Shown here in pieces: positions 17,594 to 26,960 of a DNA stretch of 64,000 nt. Position 1 is the stretch's first letter. Each line of letters begins with the position of its first letter. The position numbers and the translations under genes are program-made. The stretch is from Paracoccus maritimus (GTDB taxonomy: Bacteria; Pseudomonadota; Alphaproteobacteria; Rhodobacterales; Rhodobacteraceae): assembly GCF_025195095.1 (NCBI RefSeq), contig NZ_JANAVZ010000004.1, forward strand, positions 248,001 to 312,000, in the 5' to 3' direction. The notes under the pieces were generated by a model. The model did no database searches. It saw nothing but the letters and a program-made list of their open reading frames with translations, and was not told the DNA's origin.

Positions 17594-18063
17594 GCCTGAC
17601 CCATTTCGACAGCGCCGGTCAGGCACATATGGTCGATGTCTCGACCAAGGATGTGACGACGCGCGAAGCCACCGCTGAAGGCTGTGTCCTGATGACGGCA
17701 GACACCCTTGCGCTGGCGCAGGGCGGCGCGGCCAAGGGCGATGTTCTGGGCGTGGCGCGGCTGGCAGGGATCATGGCGGCCAAGCGGACCTCGGACCTGA
17801 TCCCGCTGTGCCATCCCCTGCCCTTGTCGCGCGTTGCACTGGACCTGACGCCGGATGACGAACTGCCGGGAATTCGCGTGACCGCAACGGTGCGCACGAC
17901 CGGCCGAACTGGCGTCGAGATGGAGGCCCTGACCGCCGTTTCGGTGGCCTGCCTGACGATCTATGACATGCTGAAGGCGGCGCAGAAATCCATGCGCATC
18001 GACGCGATCCGGCTGGTGGCGAAAAGCGGCGGGAAATCGGGCGACTACAGGGCAGAGCCATGA
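17590..18063 (+). CDS. moaC: Cyclic pyranopterin monophosphate synthase
   Basis: A 157-residue enzyme completing the first step of molybdenum cofactor synthesis, converting the MoaA product to cyclic pyranopterin monophosphate. The conserved parts are [25 protein letters not shown] with the active-site histidine, [20 protein letters not shown] and the catalytic lysine region ([22 protein letters not shown]). It is coupled to trpC and to moeA by 4-base overlaps. Confidence 0.96.
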   Translation: MSLTHFDSAGQAHMVDVSTKDVTTREATAEGCVLMTADTLALAQGGAAKGDVLGVARLAGIMAAKRTSDLIPLCHPLPLSRVALDLTPDDELPGIRVTATVRTTGRTGVEMEALTAVSVACLTIYDMLKAAQKSMRIDAIRLVAKSGGKSGDYRAEP

Positions 18064-19244
18064 TTTCGGTCGTCGAGGCCCTTGCCCATGTGCTTGCGCT
18101 GGCCGGCTCGCCCCGGCCAGAGACCGTTAGCCTGGATCATGCAGCGGGACGGGCGCTGCTGCAGCCTGCGACTGCAAGACTGACCCAGCCCCCCTTCGAT
18201 TCCGCGGCGATGGACGGCTATGCGCTGCGATCCGAGGATCTGAACGGCACGTTGACCGTCATCGGCGAGGCCGCGGCAGGGCATCCCTGGTCGGGCAAGG
18301 CCGCGCCCGGCACCGCGATCCGCATCTTCACCGGTGCTCCGGTCCCTGCGGGTTATGATCGGGTGATCATGCAGGAAAATGCCCGACGCGAGGGTGATCG
18401 CCTGACCGTGACCGAGTGTGGCGAGGCCACTCATATCCGCCCCCGTGGCGGGGATTTCGCCACCGGCGACCAGCTTGCCCCAGGACGGCGGCTGAACGCC
18501 GCCGATATCGGCCTGCTGGCCGCGATGAACGTCCCCGAGGTCACGGTTGCCCGCTGTCCTCGTGTCGCGATCCTTGCGGGTGGCGACGAACTGATCCGGC
18601 CGGGTCAGACGCCGATGGACGGCCAGATCATCAGTTCCAATGACCTGGCCATCGCGGCACAGGTGGCCGAGGCCGGTGGCATCCCGCAGATCCTGCCCAT
18701 TGCCCGGGATACGCTGGAAAGTCTGCGTGAGGGGTTTGCCGCCGCGTCGGACGCCGACCTGATCGTGACCATCGGCGGCGCCTCGGTCGGCGATCACGAT
18801 CTGATCGCCAAGGTCGCGGCCGAATTGGGAATGCAGCGCAGCTTCTACAAGATTGCCATGCGTCCCGGCAAACCGCTGATGGCCGGGAAGATCGCCGACT
18901 TGCCAATGCTTGGCCTTCCGGGAAACCCCGTCTCGGCAATGGTTTGCGGAATACTGTTCATGCAACCTCTGATCCGCGCGATGCAAGGGCTTGGCGACGG
19001 CATCACGTTGCGGCGCGCACGGCTGGACCGCGATCTTGGTCCCGAAGGGCCGCGCCAGCATTATCTGCGCGCCGGGCTGCGGGACGGCGACGACCTGCCG
19101 CTGATCCGGCCTTTCGCGGACCAGGATTCGGCGCGGCTGTCCCTGATGTCGCAGGCAGACGCGTTGCTGGTGCGTCCTGCTGCGGACCCGGCACGCGCTG
19201 CGGGCGACATCGTGACATACCTGCCGCTGCCACGTCAGGCTTAA
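18060..19244 (+). CDS. moeA: Molybdopterin molybdenumtransferase
   Basis: A 394-residue enzyme that inserts molybdate into adenylated molybdopterin. Domain order matches MoeA: N-terminal segment [14 protein letters not shown], linker [17 protein letters not shown], the central MogA-like domain with [25 protein letters not shown] and the [12 protein letters not shown] nucleotide-binding loop, then the C-terminal beta barrel. It overlaps moaC by 4 bases. Its end is about 90 bases from lexA, which has its own operator. Confidence 0.95.
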   Translation: MISVVEALAHVLALAGSPRPETVSLDHAAGRALLQPATARLTQPPFDSAAMDGYALRSEDLNGTLTVIGEAAAGHPWSGKAAPGTAIRIFTGAPVPAGYDRVIMQENARREGDRLTVTECGEATHIRPRGGDFATGDQLAPGRRLNAADIGLLAAMNVPEVTVARCPRVAILAGGDELIRPGQTPMDGQIISSNDLAIAAQVAEAGGIPQILPIARDTLESLREGFAAASDADLIVTIGGASVGDHDLIAKVAAELGMQRSFYKIAMRPGKPLMAGKIADLPMLGLPGNPVSAMVCGILFMQPLIRAMQGLGDGITLRRARLDRDLGPEGPRQHYLRAGLRDGDDLPLIRPFADQDSARLSLMSQADALLVRPAADPARAAGDIVTYLPLPRQA

Positions 19245-19299
19245 CCGTTTCTTCACCCCGTTTTGTTCTGCTGATTGACGCGATTCGCGATGCAGGCTA

Positions 19300-19314
19300 G
19301 AACATTAACGGAAC
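19300..19314 (+). promoter_or_regulatory. LexA operator (alphaproteobacterial SOS box)
   Basis: GAAC at 19300-19303 and GAAC at 19311-19314 are separated by seven bases (ATTAACG), the direct-repeat SOS box known in alphaproteobacteria. It lies 20 bases before the lexA start codon, where bound LexA would block its own promoter. Confidence 0.85.
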
Positions 19315-19333
19315 ATGTGGTGAGGACAAACCG

Positions 19334-20065
19334 ATGCTGACCAAGAAGCAGATTCAGCTGCTTGAATTCATCCACAAGCGGATGGCGCGCGACGGCGTCC
19401 CCCCCTCGTTCGATGAGATGAAGGATGCGCTGGATCTGCGCTCGAAGTCCGGTATTCATCGGCTGGTCACGGCGCTGGAGGAACGCGGCTTCATCCGCCG
19501 CCTGCCGCACCGTGCGCGGGCCCTGGAAATCGTTCGGCTGCCCGATGCGCTGTCCGGTCTTGCGGCGCCCGATCCCAAGCCAAAGGATTCCGAGTATCAT
19601 GGCGGCGGGTTCCGTCCGCGCGTGATCTCGAACGACCGTCCGGCGCGGCCGCGGGGCGCCGTCAGCATCGTCGACAGCCCGGCGGTTGAACTGCCTCTGA
19701 TGGGCCGGATCGCGGCTGGCGTTCCGATCGAGGCGATTTCAGAGATTTCGCACCATATCTCGGTGCCCGGCACGATGCTGTCCGGGCGCGATCATCACTA
19801 TGCGCTGGAAGTCCGGGGCGATTCGATGATCGAGGCCGGGATCAATGACGGCGACGTGGTGGTGATCCGCGAACAGGACATCGCCGACAACGGCGATATC
19901 ATCGTCGCCCTGATCGAAGGGCACGAGGCAACATTGAAAAGATATCGCCGCAAGGGTGCGATGATCGCGCTGGAGGCCGCCAATCCCGCCTACGAGACCC
20001 GCATCCTGCCCGAGGAAAGCGTGCGTATCCAGGGGCGGCTTGTCGGACTTATCCGCAGCTACTGA
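19334..20065 (+). CDS. lexA: LexA repressor
   Basis: A 243-residue SOS repressor. The N-terminal winged helix (1-70: [49 protein letters not shown]) reads the GAAC repeat. A linker of about 50 residues is longer than in E. coli, as usual in Rhodobacterales. The peptidase domain has the Ala128-Gly129 cleavage bond (IAAGVP), nucleophile Ser164 (RGDSM) and Lys202 (ATLKRY). RecA-triggered self-cleavage should induce the regulon, including lexA itself through the operator at 19300-19314. Confidence 0.97.
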   Translation: MLTKKQIQLLEFIHKRMARDGVPPSFDEMKDALDLRSKSGIHRLVTALEERGFIRRLPHRARALEIVRLPDALSGLAAPDPKPKDSEYHGGGFRPRVISNDRPARPRGAVSIVDSPAVELPLMGRIAAGVPIEAISEISHHISVPGTMLSGRDHHYALEVRGDSMIEAGINDGDVVVIREQDIADNGDIIVALIEGHEATLKRYRRKGAMIALEAANPAYETRILPEESVRIQGRLVGLIRSY

Positions 20066-20074
20066 TCGGGTCGC

Positions 20075-20130
20075 GGCTGGCGGCCAGCCTGCCCGGCGAA
20101 TACTGCAATTGCCAGTCACGTAAGACTGGC
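20075..20130. terminator. Two hairpins between converging lexA and hemC
   Basis: GGCTGG at 20075-20080 pairs with CCAGCC at 20084-20089, ten bases past the lexA stop. GCCAGTC at 20111-20117 pairs with GACTGGC at 20124-20130. Neither has a U tract. The remaining stretch to 20270 holds no gene that I can support. Confidence 0.4.
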
Positions 20131-20270
20131 GCGCCGCCTGCGCGCCATGATCGGCCCGCAGTCAACTGCAGCGCAGGACGTTAAGCCGCGACGACCGGGA
20201 AGGCGCAGTCTGAGGCGGGACGCACCCAGGTCTGCCGGGATGTCCTCGGGTCACGTTTCGCGGCCTTGGA

Positions 20271-21212
20271 TCAGATATGATCGAAGAAGCCGGGACCGGC
20301 CTTGGCCAGCAATTCCTCTGCCAGATCATGCCCCATCGCCGGCCCGTCGGCGATTTCGCCATCGCGCCGACCGCTGATCTCGATCGACCCGTCCGGAAGC
20401 AGGATCTGGCCGCGCAGAACCAATCTACCATCAATCAGTTCCGCAAGTGCGCCGATCGGCGTTTCGCATGACCCGTCCAGCCTGGCCAGGAACGCCCGTT
20501 CCGCGGCAATGCGCTGGCCGGTCTCGACATCATGGATCGGTCGCAGAAGCGCCGCCGTCATCATGTCATCGTCGCGACGCTCGATGCCGATGGCGCCTTG
20601 GGCCACGGCAGGCAGCATTTCGGCAGGATCGATGGCGCTGCGCGCCACATGCAGCATGTCCAGCCGGCGCAATCCCGCCATGGCGAGGAAGGTCGCCACC
20701 GCCACGCCATCCTGCAGCTTTTTCAGCCGGGTCTGCACATTGCCGCGGAACTCGACCAGTTTCAGATCGGGCCTGCGATGCGCCAGCTGCGCGCGCCGCC
20801 GCAGGCTGGACGAACCGACAACCGCGCCTTCGGGTATCTCGGCGATCGAGGCGACATGCGGGCTGACGAAAGCATCGCGCACGTCTTCGCGCGGCAACAG
20901 GCAGTCGATCAGCAGGCCGTCCGGCTGGATCGTCGGCATGTCCTTCATCGAATGCACGGCGATGTCGATCTCGCCCTGGGTCAGCGCCTCTTCGATTTCC
21001 TTGGTGAAAAGTCCCTTGCCACCGATTTCCTTCAGGGGCCGGTCGGTCACGCGGTCGCCAGTGGTCTTGATGACCACGACCTCGAACGCCTCGGCAGGCA
21101 GGTCGTGGGCGGCCATTAGCCGGGCACGCGTCTCATGCGCCTGCGCCAGCGCCAGGACCGAGCCGCGCGTGCCGATTTTCAGAGGACGGGTGGGATCGGG
21201 CATCTGTGTCAT
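20271..21212 (-). CDS. hemC: Hydroxymethylbilane synthase (porphobilinogen deaminase)
   Basis: A 313-residue cytosolic enzyme that links four porphobilinogens into hydroxymethylbilane. Present are IGTRGSVLALAQA, the catalytic aspartate region VHSMKDMPT, the SSSLRRRAQL loop, AQGAIGIE and the cysteine that binds the dipyrromethane cofactor (LDGSCETPIGA). The ATG at 21212 matches the family start; the longer reading crosses the hemE promoter. It is divergent from hemE, so two haem genes share about 76 bases of control region. Confidence 0.95.
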   Translation of the reverse strand: MTQMPDPTRPLKIGTRGSVLALAQAHETRARLMAAHDLPAEAFEVVVIKTTGDRVTDRPLKEIGGKGLFTKEIEEALTQGEIDIAVHSMKDMPTIQPDGLLIDCLLPREDVRDAFVSPHVASIAEIPEGAVVGSSSLRRRAQLAHRRPDLKLVEFRGNVQTRLKKLQDGVAVATFLAMAGLRRLDMLHVARSAIDPAEMLPAVAQGAIGIERRDDDMMTAALLRPIHDVETGQRIAAERAFLARLDGSCETPIGALAELIDGRLVLRGQILLPDGSIEISGRRDGEIADGPAMGHDLAEELLAKAGPGFFDHI

Positions 21213-21288
21213 GGCCCTGCCATAGCTGGCGGCCGCGTCCTTGACAACGCCTGCCGCCTCGCCTTCATGGGCCGGACAAGGAGGCCCC

Positions 21289-22317
21289 ATGACGAAACTG
21301 CTGCTGCGCGCCCTGGCCGGAGAGACCCTGCCGACGCCCCCGATCTGGATGATGCGTCAGGCCGGACGCTATCTGCCCGAATACCGCGCCACCCGCGAGA
21401 AGGCCGGCGACTTCCTGTCGCTGTGCTACAATCCCGAGCTGGCCGCCGAGGTGACGTTGCAACCGATCCGGCGTTTCGGCTTTGATGCCGCCATCCTGTT
21501 CGCCGACATCCTGCTGGTTCCGCAGGCGCTGGGGGCGGATCTGTGGTTCGTAAAGGGCGAGGGTCCGCGCCTGTCCACCATCACTGATGCGGCCGGTGTC
21601 TCGGAACTGAGGCCCGCCGAGGACGTGCACGAGACGCTGTCCCCAATCTACGAAACGGTGCGGATCCTGTCGCGCGAACTGCCCGCAGATGTGCCGCTGA
21701 TAGGTTTCGCCGGTGCCCCCTGGACAGTCGCGACCTACATGATCGCCGGCCGCGGCACGCCCGATCAGGGCCCCGCGCATCAGTTCAAATCGGCCGACCG
21801 CGCCGCGTTTTCCGCGCTGATCGACCGCATCACCGAGGCGACGATCCTGTATCTGTCCGCCCAGATCGATGCGGGCGCCGAGGCCGTGAAGCTGTTCGAC
21901 AGTTGGGCCGGCAGCCTGGTCGGGCGCGATTTCGATGACTTCTCGGTGGCCCCGGCCCGCAAGATCATCGCGACGCTGAAGGCGCGCCATCCCGGCATCC
22001 CGATCATCGCGTTCCCGCGCGAGGCGGGCGAACGCTATGTTGGCTTTGCGCAGGCGACGGGGGCAGACTGCGTGGCGCTGGACAATTCGGTCGGCGCGGA
22101 ATGGGCGGCCAAGAACGTGCAGACCCAAGGCTGCGTGCAGGGAAATCTTGATCCGCGCCACATGGTCACCGGCGGTCCCGATCTGGTTTCCGAGGCGCAG
22201 CGCATCACCCGCGCCCTGCGCGGCGGCCCACATGTCTTCAACCTAGGCCACGGCATCACGCCCGACGCCGATCCCGACAACGTCGCGCGAATGATCGAGG
22301 CTGTCCGGACCGCATGA
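21289..22317 (+). CDS. hemE: Uroporphyrinogen decarboxylase
   Basis: A 342-residue enzyme removing four acetate carboxyls from uroporphyrinogen III. Both signatures are visible: [16 protein letters not shown] near the N-terminus and [14 protein letters not shown] in the middle, plus the catalytic aspartate segment [14 protein letters not shown] textbook AAGGAGG lies 5 bases before the ATG at 21289, which decides this start over the upstream ATG at 21241. It overlaps the following transporter gene by 4 bases. Confidence 0.97.
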   Translation: MTKLLLRALAGETLPTPPIWMMRQAGRYLPEYRATREKAGDFLSLCYNPELAAEVTLQPIRRFGFDAAILFADILLVPQALGADLWFVKGEGPRLSTITDAAGVSELRPAEDVHETLSPIYETVRILSRELPADVPLIGFAGAPWTVATYMIAGRGTPDQGPAHQFKSADRAAFSALIDRITEATILYLSAQIDAGAEAVKLFDSWAGSLVGRDFDDFSVAPARKIIATLKARHPGIPIIAFPREAGERYVGFAQATGADCVALDNSVGAEWAAKNVQTQGCVQGNLDPRHMVTGGPDLVSEAQRITRALRGGPHVFNLGHGITPDADPDNVARMIEAVRTA

Positions 22318-23192
22318 TCTGGGTCGCCGCCACCCTGATCGCGGCGCTGGCGCAGACCGCGCGAAACGCCGCGCAGTCCGGTCTGACCGCGCGGATCGGC
22401 ACGATCGGCGCGACCTCGGTCCGGTTCATCTTCGGGCTGCCCTTCGCGGCGCTGGCCTTGCTGTGCCTGTCGGCCTTTGCCGATCTGCCGCCGATCGCCC
22501 TCCGCGCACTTGCGTTCACGGCGCTTGGCGCGGTCGCGCAGATTGCCGCCACGGCATTCATGCTGCTGACCATGCGCGGCCAAAGCTTTGGCATCGCCAC
22601 CGCCCTGATGAAGACCGAACCCGTGACGCTGGCCATCATTGGCGCGGTCGTGCTGGCCGAACCGCTTGGCCCGGCACGGATGACCGCGATTGCGATGGCA
22701 ACGCTTGGCGTGGTTCTGAGCAGCGGTGCGAGATGGTCGCGCGCAGGGCTGCGCCCGGTGCTGACCGGGCTGGTGGCAGGCGCGCTGTTCGGTCTGTCCG
22801 CGGTCGGTTTCCGCGGCGCCCTGCTGTCGCTGCCGCCCGGCGGCTATGTCGTGCACGCGCTGACGATCCTGGTCCTGACACTGGCGCTGCAATCGGCGGC
22901 GATGCTGGTCTGGCTGATCATGGTTGACCGTGCCGCGTTGCGCGGAATCGTCGCGGAATGGCGGGTATCGCTTTCGGCTGGGGCGCTTGGCGCCTTCGCA
23001 TCGCTGTTCTGGTTCATCGGCTTCGCGCTGACGCCGGCGGCGAATGTGCGGACGCTGGCACTGGTCGAGGTGGTGTTCGCGCAGATCGTCTCGGGGCGGG
23101 TGTTTCGTGAACGGACCTCGAAACGGCAACTGGCCGGGATGGCATTGATCGTGGCCGGGGTCGGGTTGCTGCTGGCGGTCGCAACGACCTGA
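22314..23192 (+). CDS. EamA/DMT family transporter
   Basis: A 292-residue membrane protein with about ten hydrophobic helices in two repeated halves, the EamA layout of the drug/metabolite transporter superfamily. It has the usual second-half end [32 protein letters not shown]. The substrate is unknown. The ATGA overlap with hemE puts it in a haem operon, so porphyrin or a precursor is a possible cargo, but that is inference only. Confidence 0.85.
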   Translation: MIWVAATLIAALAQTARNAAQSGLTARIGTIGATSVRFIFGLPFAALALLCLSAFADLPPIALRALAFTALGAVAQIAATAFMLLTMRGQSFGIATALMKTEPVTLAIIGAVVLAEPLGPARMTAIAMATLGVVLSSGARWSRAGLRPVLTGLVAGALFGLSAVGFRGALLSLPPGGYVVHALTILVLTLALQSAAMLVWLIMVDRAALRGIVAEWRVSLSAGALGAFASLFWFIGFALTPAANVRTLALVEVVFAQIVSGRVFRERTSKRQLAGMALIVAGVGLLLAVATT

Positions 23193-23210
23193 TCCCGTCT
23201 CACGCGCGCA

Positions 23211-24065
23211 TCAGGTCCATTTCGCCAGCGGCGGCAGACTCATCAGGACCGCATCCGGATCATGCCCTGTCTCAAGCCCGAACCGGGTTCCGCGGTCATA
23301 GACAAGGTTGTATTCGGCATAAAGCCCGCGATGCACAAGCTGCGTCTCGCGGTCGGCGTCGTCCCATGGCTGCGACATGCGCGCCTCGGCCAGCGGCAGG
23401 AAGGCCGGCAGGAATGCGGCGCCAACGTCGCGTGTGAAAGCGAAATCCGCCTGCCAGTCGCCGCTGTTCAGATCGTCGTAGAAGATCCCGCCGACGCCGC
23501 GGGCGCGGCCGCGATGCGGAATGAAGAAATACTCGTCGGCCCATGCCTTGAAGCGATCATAGTAATCGCTGCCATGAGGCGCGCAGGCATCGCGAAGCGT
23601 CTGGTGGAAATGGGCCGTATCCTCGGGGTACTCGATGCAGGGGTTAAGGTCCGATCCGCCGCCGAACCACCACGCGCCGGGGGTCCAGAACATCCGTGTA
23701 TTCATGTGCACGGCAGGCGCGTGCGGGTTCTGCATATGCGCCACGAGGCTGATCCCCGAAGCCCAGAAGCGCGGATCCGTGTCCATGCCCGGCACACCGC
23801 GCGCGGCCATCGCCGCCTGGGCCTTGGGGGCCAGCGTGCCATGGACCTCGGACCAGTTGACACCGACCTTCTCGAAGACCCGGCCGCCGCGCATCACCGA
23901 CATCAGCCCGCCGCCGCCATCCTCGCCGCGCTGCGTCGGCGTTACGACGAAACGGCCGGGCATGCCGGTTCCAGGACCGCGATCCTCCAGCGCCTCGAAG
24001 GCCAGCACGATCCGATCGCGAAGTTCCCGAAACCAGCTTGCGGCGTGGCGACGTTGGTCCAGCAT
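23211..24065 (-). CDS. hemF: Oxygen-dependent coproporphyrinogen III oxidase
   Basis: A 284-residue enzyme making protoporphyrinogen IX with O2. The sequence holds the HemF signature (HMNTRMFW followed by GGGSDLNPCIEYPEDTAHFH) and the C-terminal segment RGLYAEYNLVYDRGTRFGLETG. Its use of oxygen fits aerobic growth; an anaerobic HemN is not in the window. GAGG lies 6 bases before the ATG. It converges on the hemE operon and is divergent from a small lipoprotein gene. Confidence 0.96.
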   Translation of the reverse strand: MLDQRRHAASWFRELRDRIVLAFEALEDRGPGTGMPGRFVVTPTQRGEDGGGGLMSVMRGGRVFEKVGVNWSEVHGTLAPKAQAAMAARGVPGMDTDPRFWASGISLVAHMQNPHAPAVHMNTRMFWTPGAWWFGGGSDLNPCIEYPEDTAHFHQTLRDACAPHGSDYYDRFKAWADEYFFIPHRGRARGVGGIFYDDLNSGDWQADFAFTRDVGAAFLPAFLPLAEARMSQPWDDADRETQLVHRGLYAEYNLVYDRGTRFGLETGHDPDAVLMSLPPLAKWT

Positions 24066-24127
24066 TCAAACCTCATCGTGAGTTGCCAAGCGGGCCGCCC
24101 GGCAGATAGCATCCCCTGACACGCTTA

Positions 24128-24556
24128 ATGAGACAGGCCATGCCCCGCAACACCACCCTTGCCGTGATCGTCCTGCCGCTGGCACTTGCGGCCTGTGGCA
24201 CACCACAGGATCGCTGCATCAGCCGCCACACCGGCGAATACCGCACCGTCAGCCGCCTGCTGGCCGAGGTCGAGGGCAACCTGGCGCGCGGCTATGCGTG
24301 GGAGGAACGCCAGGTCGTCCGCGACCGTCTGACCCAATGCCGCGACGTTTATCGCGACAAGGACGGGAACGCGCAGGTCAGCTATACACCCTGCTGGCGG
24401 GATTATGTCGATACCGAACGCTATCGCGTGCCGATCGATCCGGCGGCCGAACAGCGCAAGCGTGACGGTCTGGCGGCGCGCAAGGCCGCGCTGAGCGATC
24501 GGGCCGCCGCCTATGTCCGCGCCTGCAAGACGGCCTTCCCCGAGGATGGGCAATAG
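24128..24556 (+). CDS. Small putative lipoprotein
   Basis: A 142-residue protein with a short signal sequence ending in the lipobox LALAAC, so the mature form should be lipid-anchored. The rest is polar, with cysteines in DRCISRH, LTQCRDVY, TPCWRDY and VRACKTA that could form disulfides in the periplasm. No domain is recognised. Translation may begin at the ATG at 24140 (MPRNTTL) instead; neither start has a clear ribosome-binding site. It converges on the SDR gene with a 3-base gap. Confidence 0.7.
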   Translation: MRQAMPRNTTLAVIVLPLALAACGTPQDRCISRHTGEYRTVSRLLAEVEGNLARGYAWEERQVVRDRLTQCRDVYRDKDGNAQVSYTPCWRDYVDTERYRVPIDPAAEQRKRDGLAARKAALSDRAAAYVRACKTAFPEDGQ

Positions 24557-24559
24557 CGG

Positions 24560-25366
24560 CTACAGATCCTGCGCCGTGACCGGGTCGGCAAGGCTGCGCC
24601 CGCCATCGACCGTGACGATCTGCCCGGTGATGAAGCGGGCGCCTTCGCTGGCCAGATAATGGACCGCGTCGGCCAGTTCGTCAGCCGACGCGATGCGGCC
24701 CAGGGGCGTGCCGTCGATGATCTGCTGACGCATATCGACGTCTTCCTTCAGCGCACATTTCAGTTCGTGCGACATGATGCTGCTGAAACGCACCCCGTTC
24801 ACCCGGATCCGGTGCGGCGCCAGCGCCAGCGCCAGCCCGCGCGTTGCCTGTTCCTGCGCCGCGCATGCAATGGAATAGCCCAGCATTGCGGGCACCGGGC
24901 GCGATGCCGCCAGCGTCGAGACATTCACGATCGATCCTGCCTGCACGATATCGGGTTGGCCTTCGCTTTGCTTGATCATCCGCTTGGCGACCATCTGCGA
25001 CAGCCGCAACCCGGCGATCATGTTCTGGCGCAGCATTTCTTCCAGAATTCCGGGATCGGTGTCCAGCGGGTCCGATCCCTTCACGAAACGATGCGCGTTC
25101 ACAAGGATATCGACACGATCATAGGCATCCAGCGTCGCCGACAGCAGGTTGGCCATGACCAGTTTTTCACAGATGTCGCCGGGAAAATCCAGAACCTGGG
25201 GATTGTCCTTGCCATGGTCCGATACCACCCGGTCCAGACCTTCCTCGTCCGCGTCGGTGAAGACGACATTCGCGCCGCGTTCGACAAGGTTCTGGGCGAC
25301 GGCAAGGCCGATGCCCCGGGCCGCACCGGTGACGATGGCGGTCTTGCCCTGAATGGACAGGCTCAT
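24560..25366 (-). CDS. SDR-family protein with altered active site
   Basis: A 268-residue short-chain dehydrogenase/reductase fold. The dinucleotide motif is intact (TGAARGIG, Gly14/18/20), as are the serine region VNVSTLAAS and the C-terminal VTVDGGRSL. However, the catalytic YxxxK is Tyr164-S-I-A-Cys168 and the NNAG motif reads VNAH. Loss of the lysine would impair ordinary hydride transfer, so this may be a cofactor-binding pseudoenzyme or work by a variant mechanism. AGGGAGG precedes the ATG at 25366. It overlaps the methyltransferase stop by 4 bases (ATGA), so the two are coupled. Confidence 0.8.
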   Translation of the reverse strand: MSLSIQGKTAIVTGAARGIGLAVAQNLVERGANVVFTDADEEGLDRVVSDHGKDNPQVLDFPGDICEKLVMANLLSATLDAYDRVDILVNAHRFVKGSDPLDTDPGILEEMLRQNMIAGLRLSQMVAKRMIKQSEGQPDIVQAGSIVNVSTLAASRPVPAMLGYSIACAAQEQATRGLALALAPHRIRVNGVRFSSIMSHELKCALKEDVDMRQQIIDGTPLGRIASADELADAVHYLASEGARFITGQIVTVDGGRSLADPVTAQDL

Positions 25367-26370
25367 TTTCGGCCTCCCTTGCGGTTCGCCGGGCGTCCGG
25401 CCCCGCTGGCTTCGATGACCTTGAAGCGATTGTCGCCACCGATCTCTGCGATCTGGGCAAAATGATCGGCAAGCACGTTCTCGTACGGCAGGTGACGGTT
25501 CGCGACCATCCACAACCGGCCCGCGCCGGTCAGCAATCGCGCCGCCGACGCAATGAACGCCGCGCCCAGCCTGGGATCGGCATCGCGCCCCAGATGAAAC
25601 GGCGGGTTCATGATGACCCCGTTCACAGGTTCGGGCAGAGTGAAGTCGCGTGCGTCGGCCCAGTGAAACCTGGCGCGTGGATCGGCGATATTGTCGCGCG
25701 CGGATTCCAGCGCATCGTGATCGGCCTCGACAAGATGCACGATCTCGACACCGGAATGGGACAGGGCCTGCGCGGCAAGCCAGCCCCAGCCCGCGCCCAA
25801 ATCGACCAACCGGGTCGGCAGCCTGTCGGGAAGATGCCTCGCCAGCAGCGCAGAACCCGGATCGACGCCGTCTGCCGAGAAGACACCCGGTCGGGTGACA
25901 AAGCCCGGCGCGGCCTGATGTGGTTTCGCGGCCCAGTCCGCAGGCAGCCAGTCGCCCTGGGGCACTGTCACCCGGAAGATCTTGCCATGCGCCTTGCTGT
26001 GCACCTCATCGACATCGGCAAGCCTGCGCATTTCCCTAAGCATCGAATCGATGCCATCCGTCTTCTGCCCGTCGATCCACAGCGATGCGCCTGCGGGAAG
26101 GCCGCTGGCGGCGTCCGCGATCCACGCACGCGCCTGCGGCTTGGCGCGGGGCAGCACGACGATGGCCGTGTCGAATTCCCCCTCGACCCGCGGCGATACC
26201 TGCCAGCCTTGCGCGGACAGCGCCCGGTGATCCGGGAAATGTCCCTGCCGAATCCGCGTCGCGGACGGATCGAGGCCCGCAAGATCGCTGTCGGCGCGTG
26301 CGCCGGCGACCAGAACCCTGCCCTCGGGGCTGCCGGCCGGAAAGGCCAGCGCGAATCTTGATCCCGACAC
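25363..26370 (-). CDS. RsmC-like class I SAM methyltransferase
   Basis: A 335-residue protein with two methyltransferase-like halves. The N-terminal half is degenerate; the C-terminal half holds the SAM site LVDLGAGWGWLAAQAL, an acidic residue in HLVEADHDALESA and the catalytic NPPF (VIMNPPFHLGRD). This layout is that of RsmC and RlmG, which make m2G in 16S or 23S rRNA. The 16S G1207 target is the best guess but not certain. It ends in a basic tail (RPANRKGGRK). It sits 3 bases after clpS and overlaps the SDR gene. Confidence 0.82.
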   Translation of the reverse strand: MSGSRFALAFPAGSPEGRVLVAGARADSDLAGLDPSATRIRQGHFPDHRALSAQGWQVSPRVEGEFDTAIVVLPRAKPQARAWIADAASGLPAGASLWIDGQKTDGIDSMLREMRRLADVDEVHSKAHGKIFRVTVPQGDWLPADWAAKPHQAAPGFVTRPGVFSADGVDPGSALLARHLPDRLPTRLVDLGAGWGWLAAQALSHSGVEIVHLVEADHDALESARDNIADPRARFHWADARDFTLPEPVNGVIMNPPFHLGRDADPRLGAAFIASAARLLTGAGRLWMVANRHLPYENVLADHFAQIAEIGGDNRFKVIEASGAGRPANRKGGRK

Positions 26371-26373
26371 GGG

Positions 26374-26703
26374 CTACTCTTTTTCCATGGTGCATTGCAG
26401 CGGGTGCTGCTGGCGGCGCGCAAGTTCCATGACCTGAGCCACCTTGGTTTCTGCAATCTCGTGCGAGAAGACACCGACCACCGCGACACCCTTGCGATGC
26501 ACGGTCAGCATGATCTCGATCGCTTGCGCATGGGTCATGTTGAAAAGCCGCTCAAGGACATGGACGACGAACTCCATCGGCGTGAAATCATCATTCAGCA
26601 TCAGCACCTTGTACAGGGGCGGTCGCTGCGGTTTCGTGCGCGGCTTGACGGCCAGTTCGATCTGATCGTCGGGTTTGTCGCTGTCGGTCATCCAATGCGT
26701 CAT
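26374..26703 (-). CDS. clpS: ATP-dependent Clp protease adaptor ClpS
   Basis: A 109-residue adaptor that delivers N-degron substrates to ClpAP. The core [24 protein letters not shown] and [27 protein letters not shown] is diagnostic, with the substrate-pocket residues in the NDDFTPMEF segment. The tail preceding the core is short and polar. The start is ATG 26703 or 26691; upstream extension reads into the intergenic region. clpA is not adjacent here. The following gene starts 3 bases on. Confidence 0.95.
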   Translation of the reverse strand: MTHWMTDSDKPDDQIELAVKPRTKPQRPPLYKVLMLNDDFTPMEFVVHVLERLFNMTHAQAIEIMLTVHRKGVAVVGVFSHEIAETKVAQVMELARRQQHPLQCTMEKE

Positions 26704-26960
26704 CGCGTCATGTTCCGGCCGTCTTGGGGCCTGCTGGAAGAATTTTCGGGCCGCGACCAGCGCAGCCCGTTCGCGTTGAAATATAGTCGATTCTGCCGTG
26801 GATGAAAGCCCCGCAACTGCCGACGGCGACCGCGGACGACACGCAGGCAAAATAAGTCAAATGCAAGGTTTCACGTGCAATATACTCATGCTATTATCGT
26901 TTTATCAACGACGGGTGTGCGACAAAAGATACACCTGCACGAGGCAGAGAGACCGCGACA

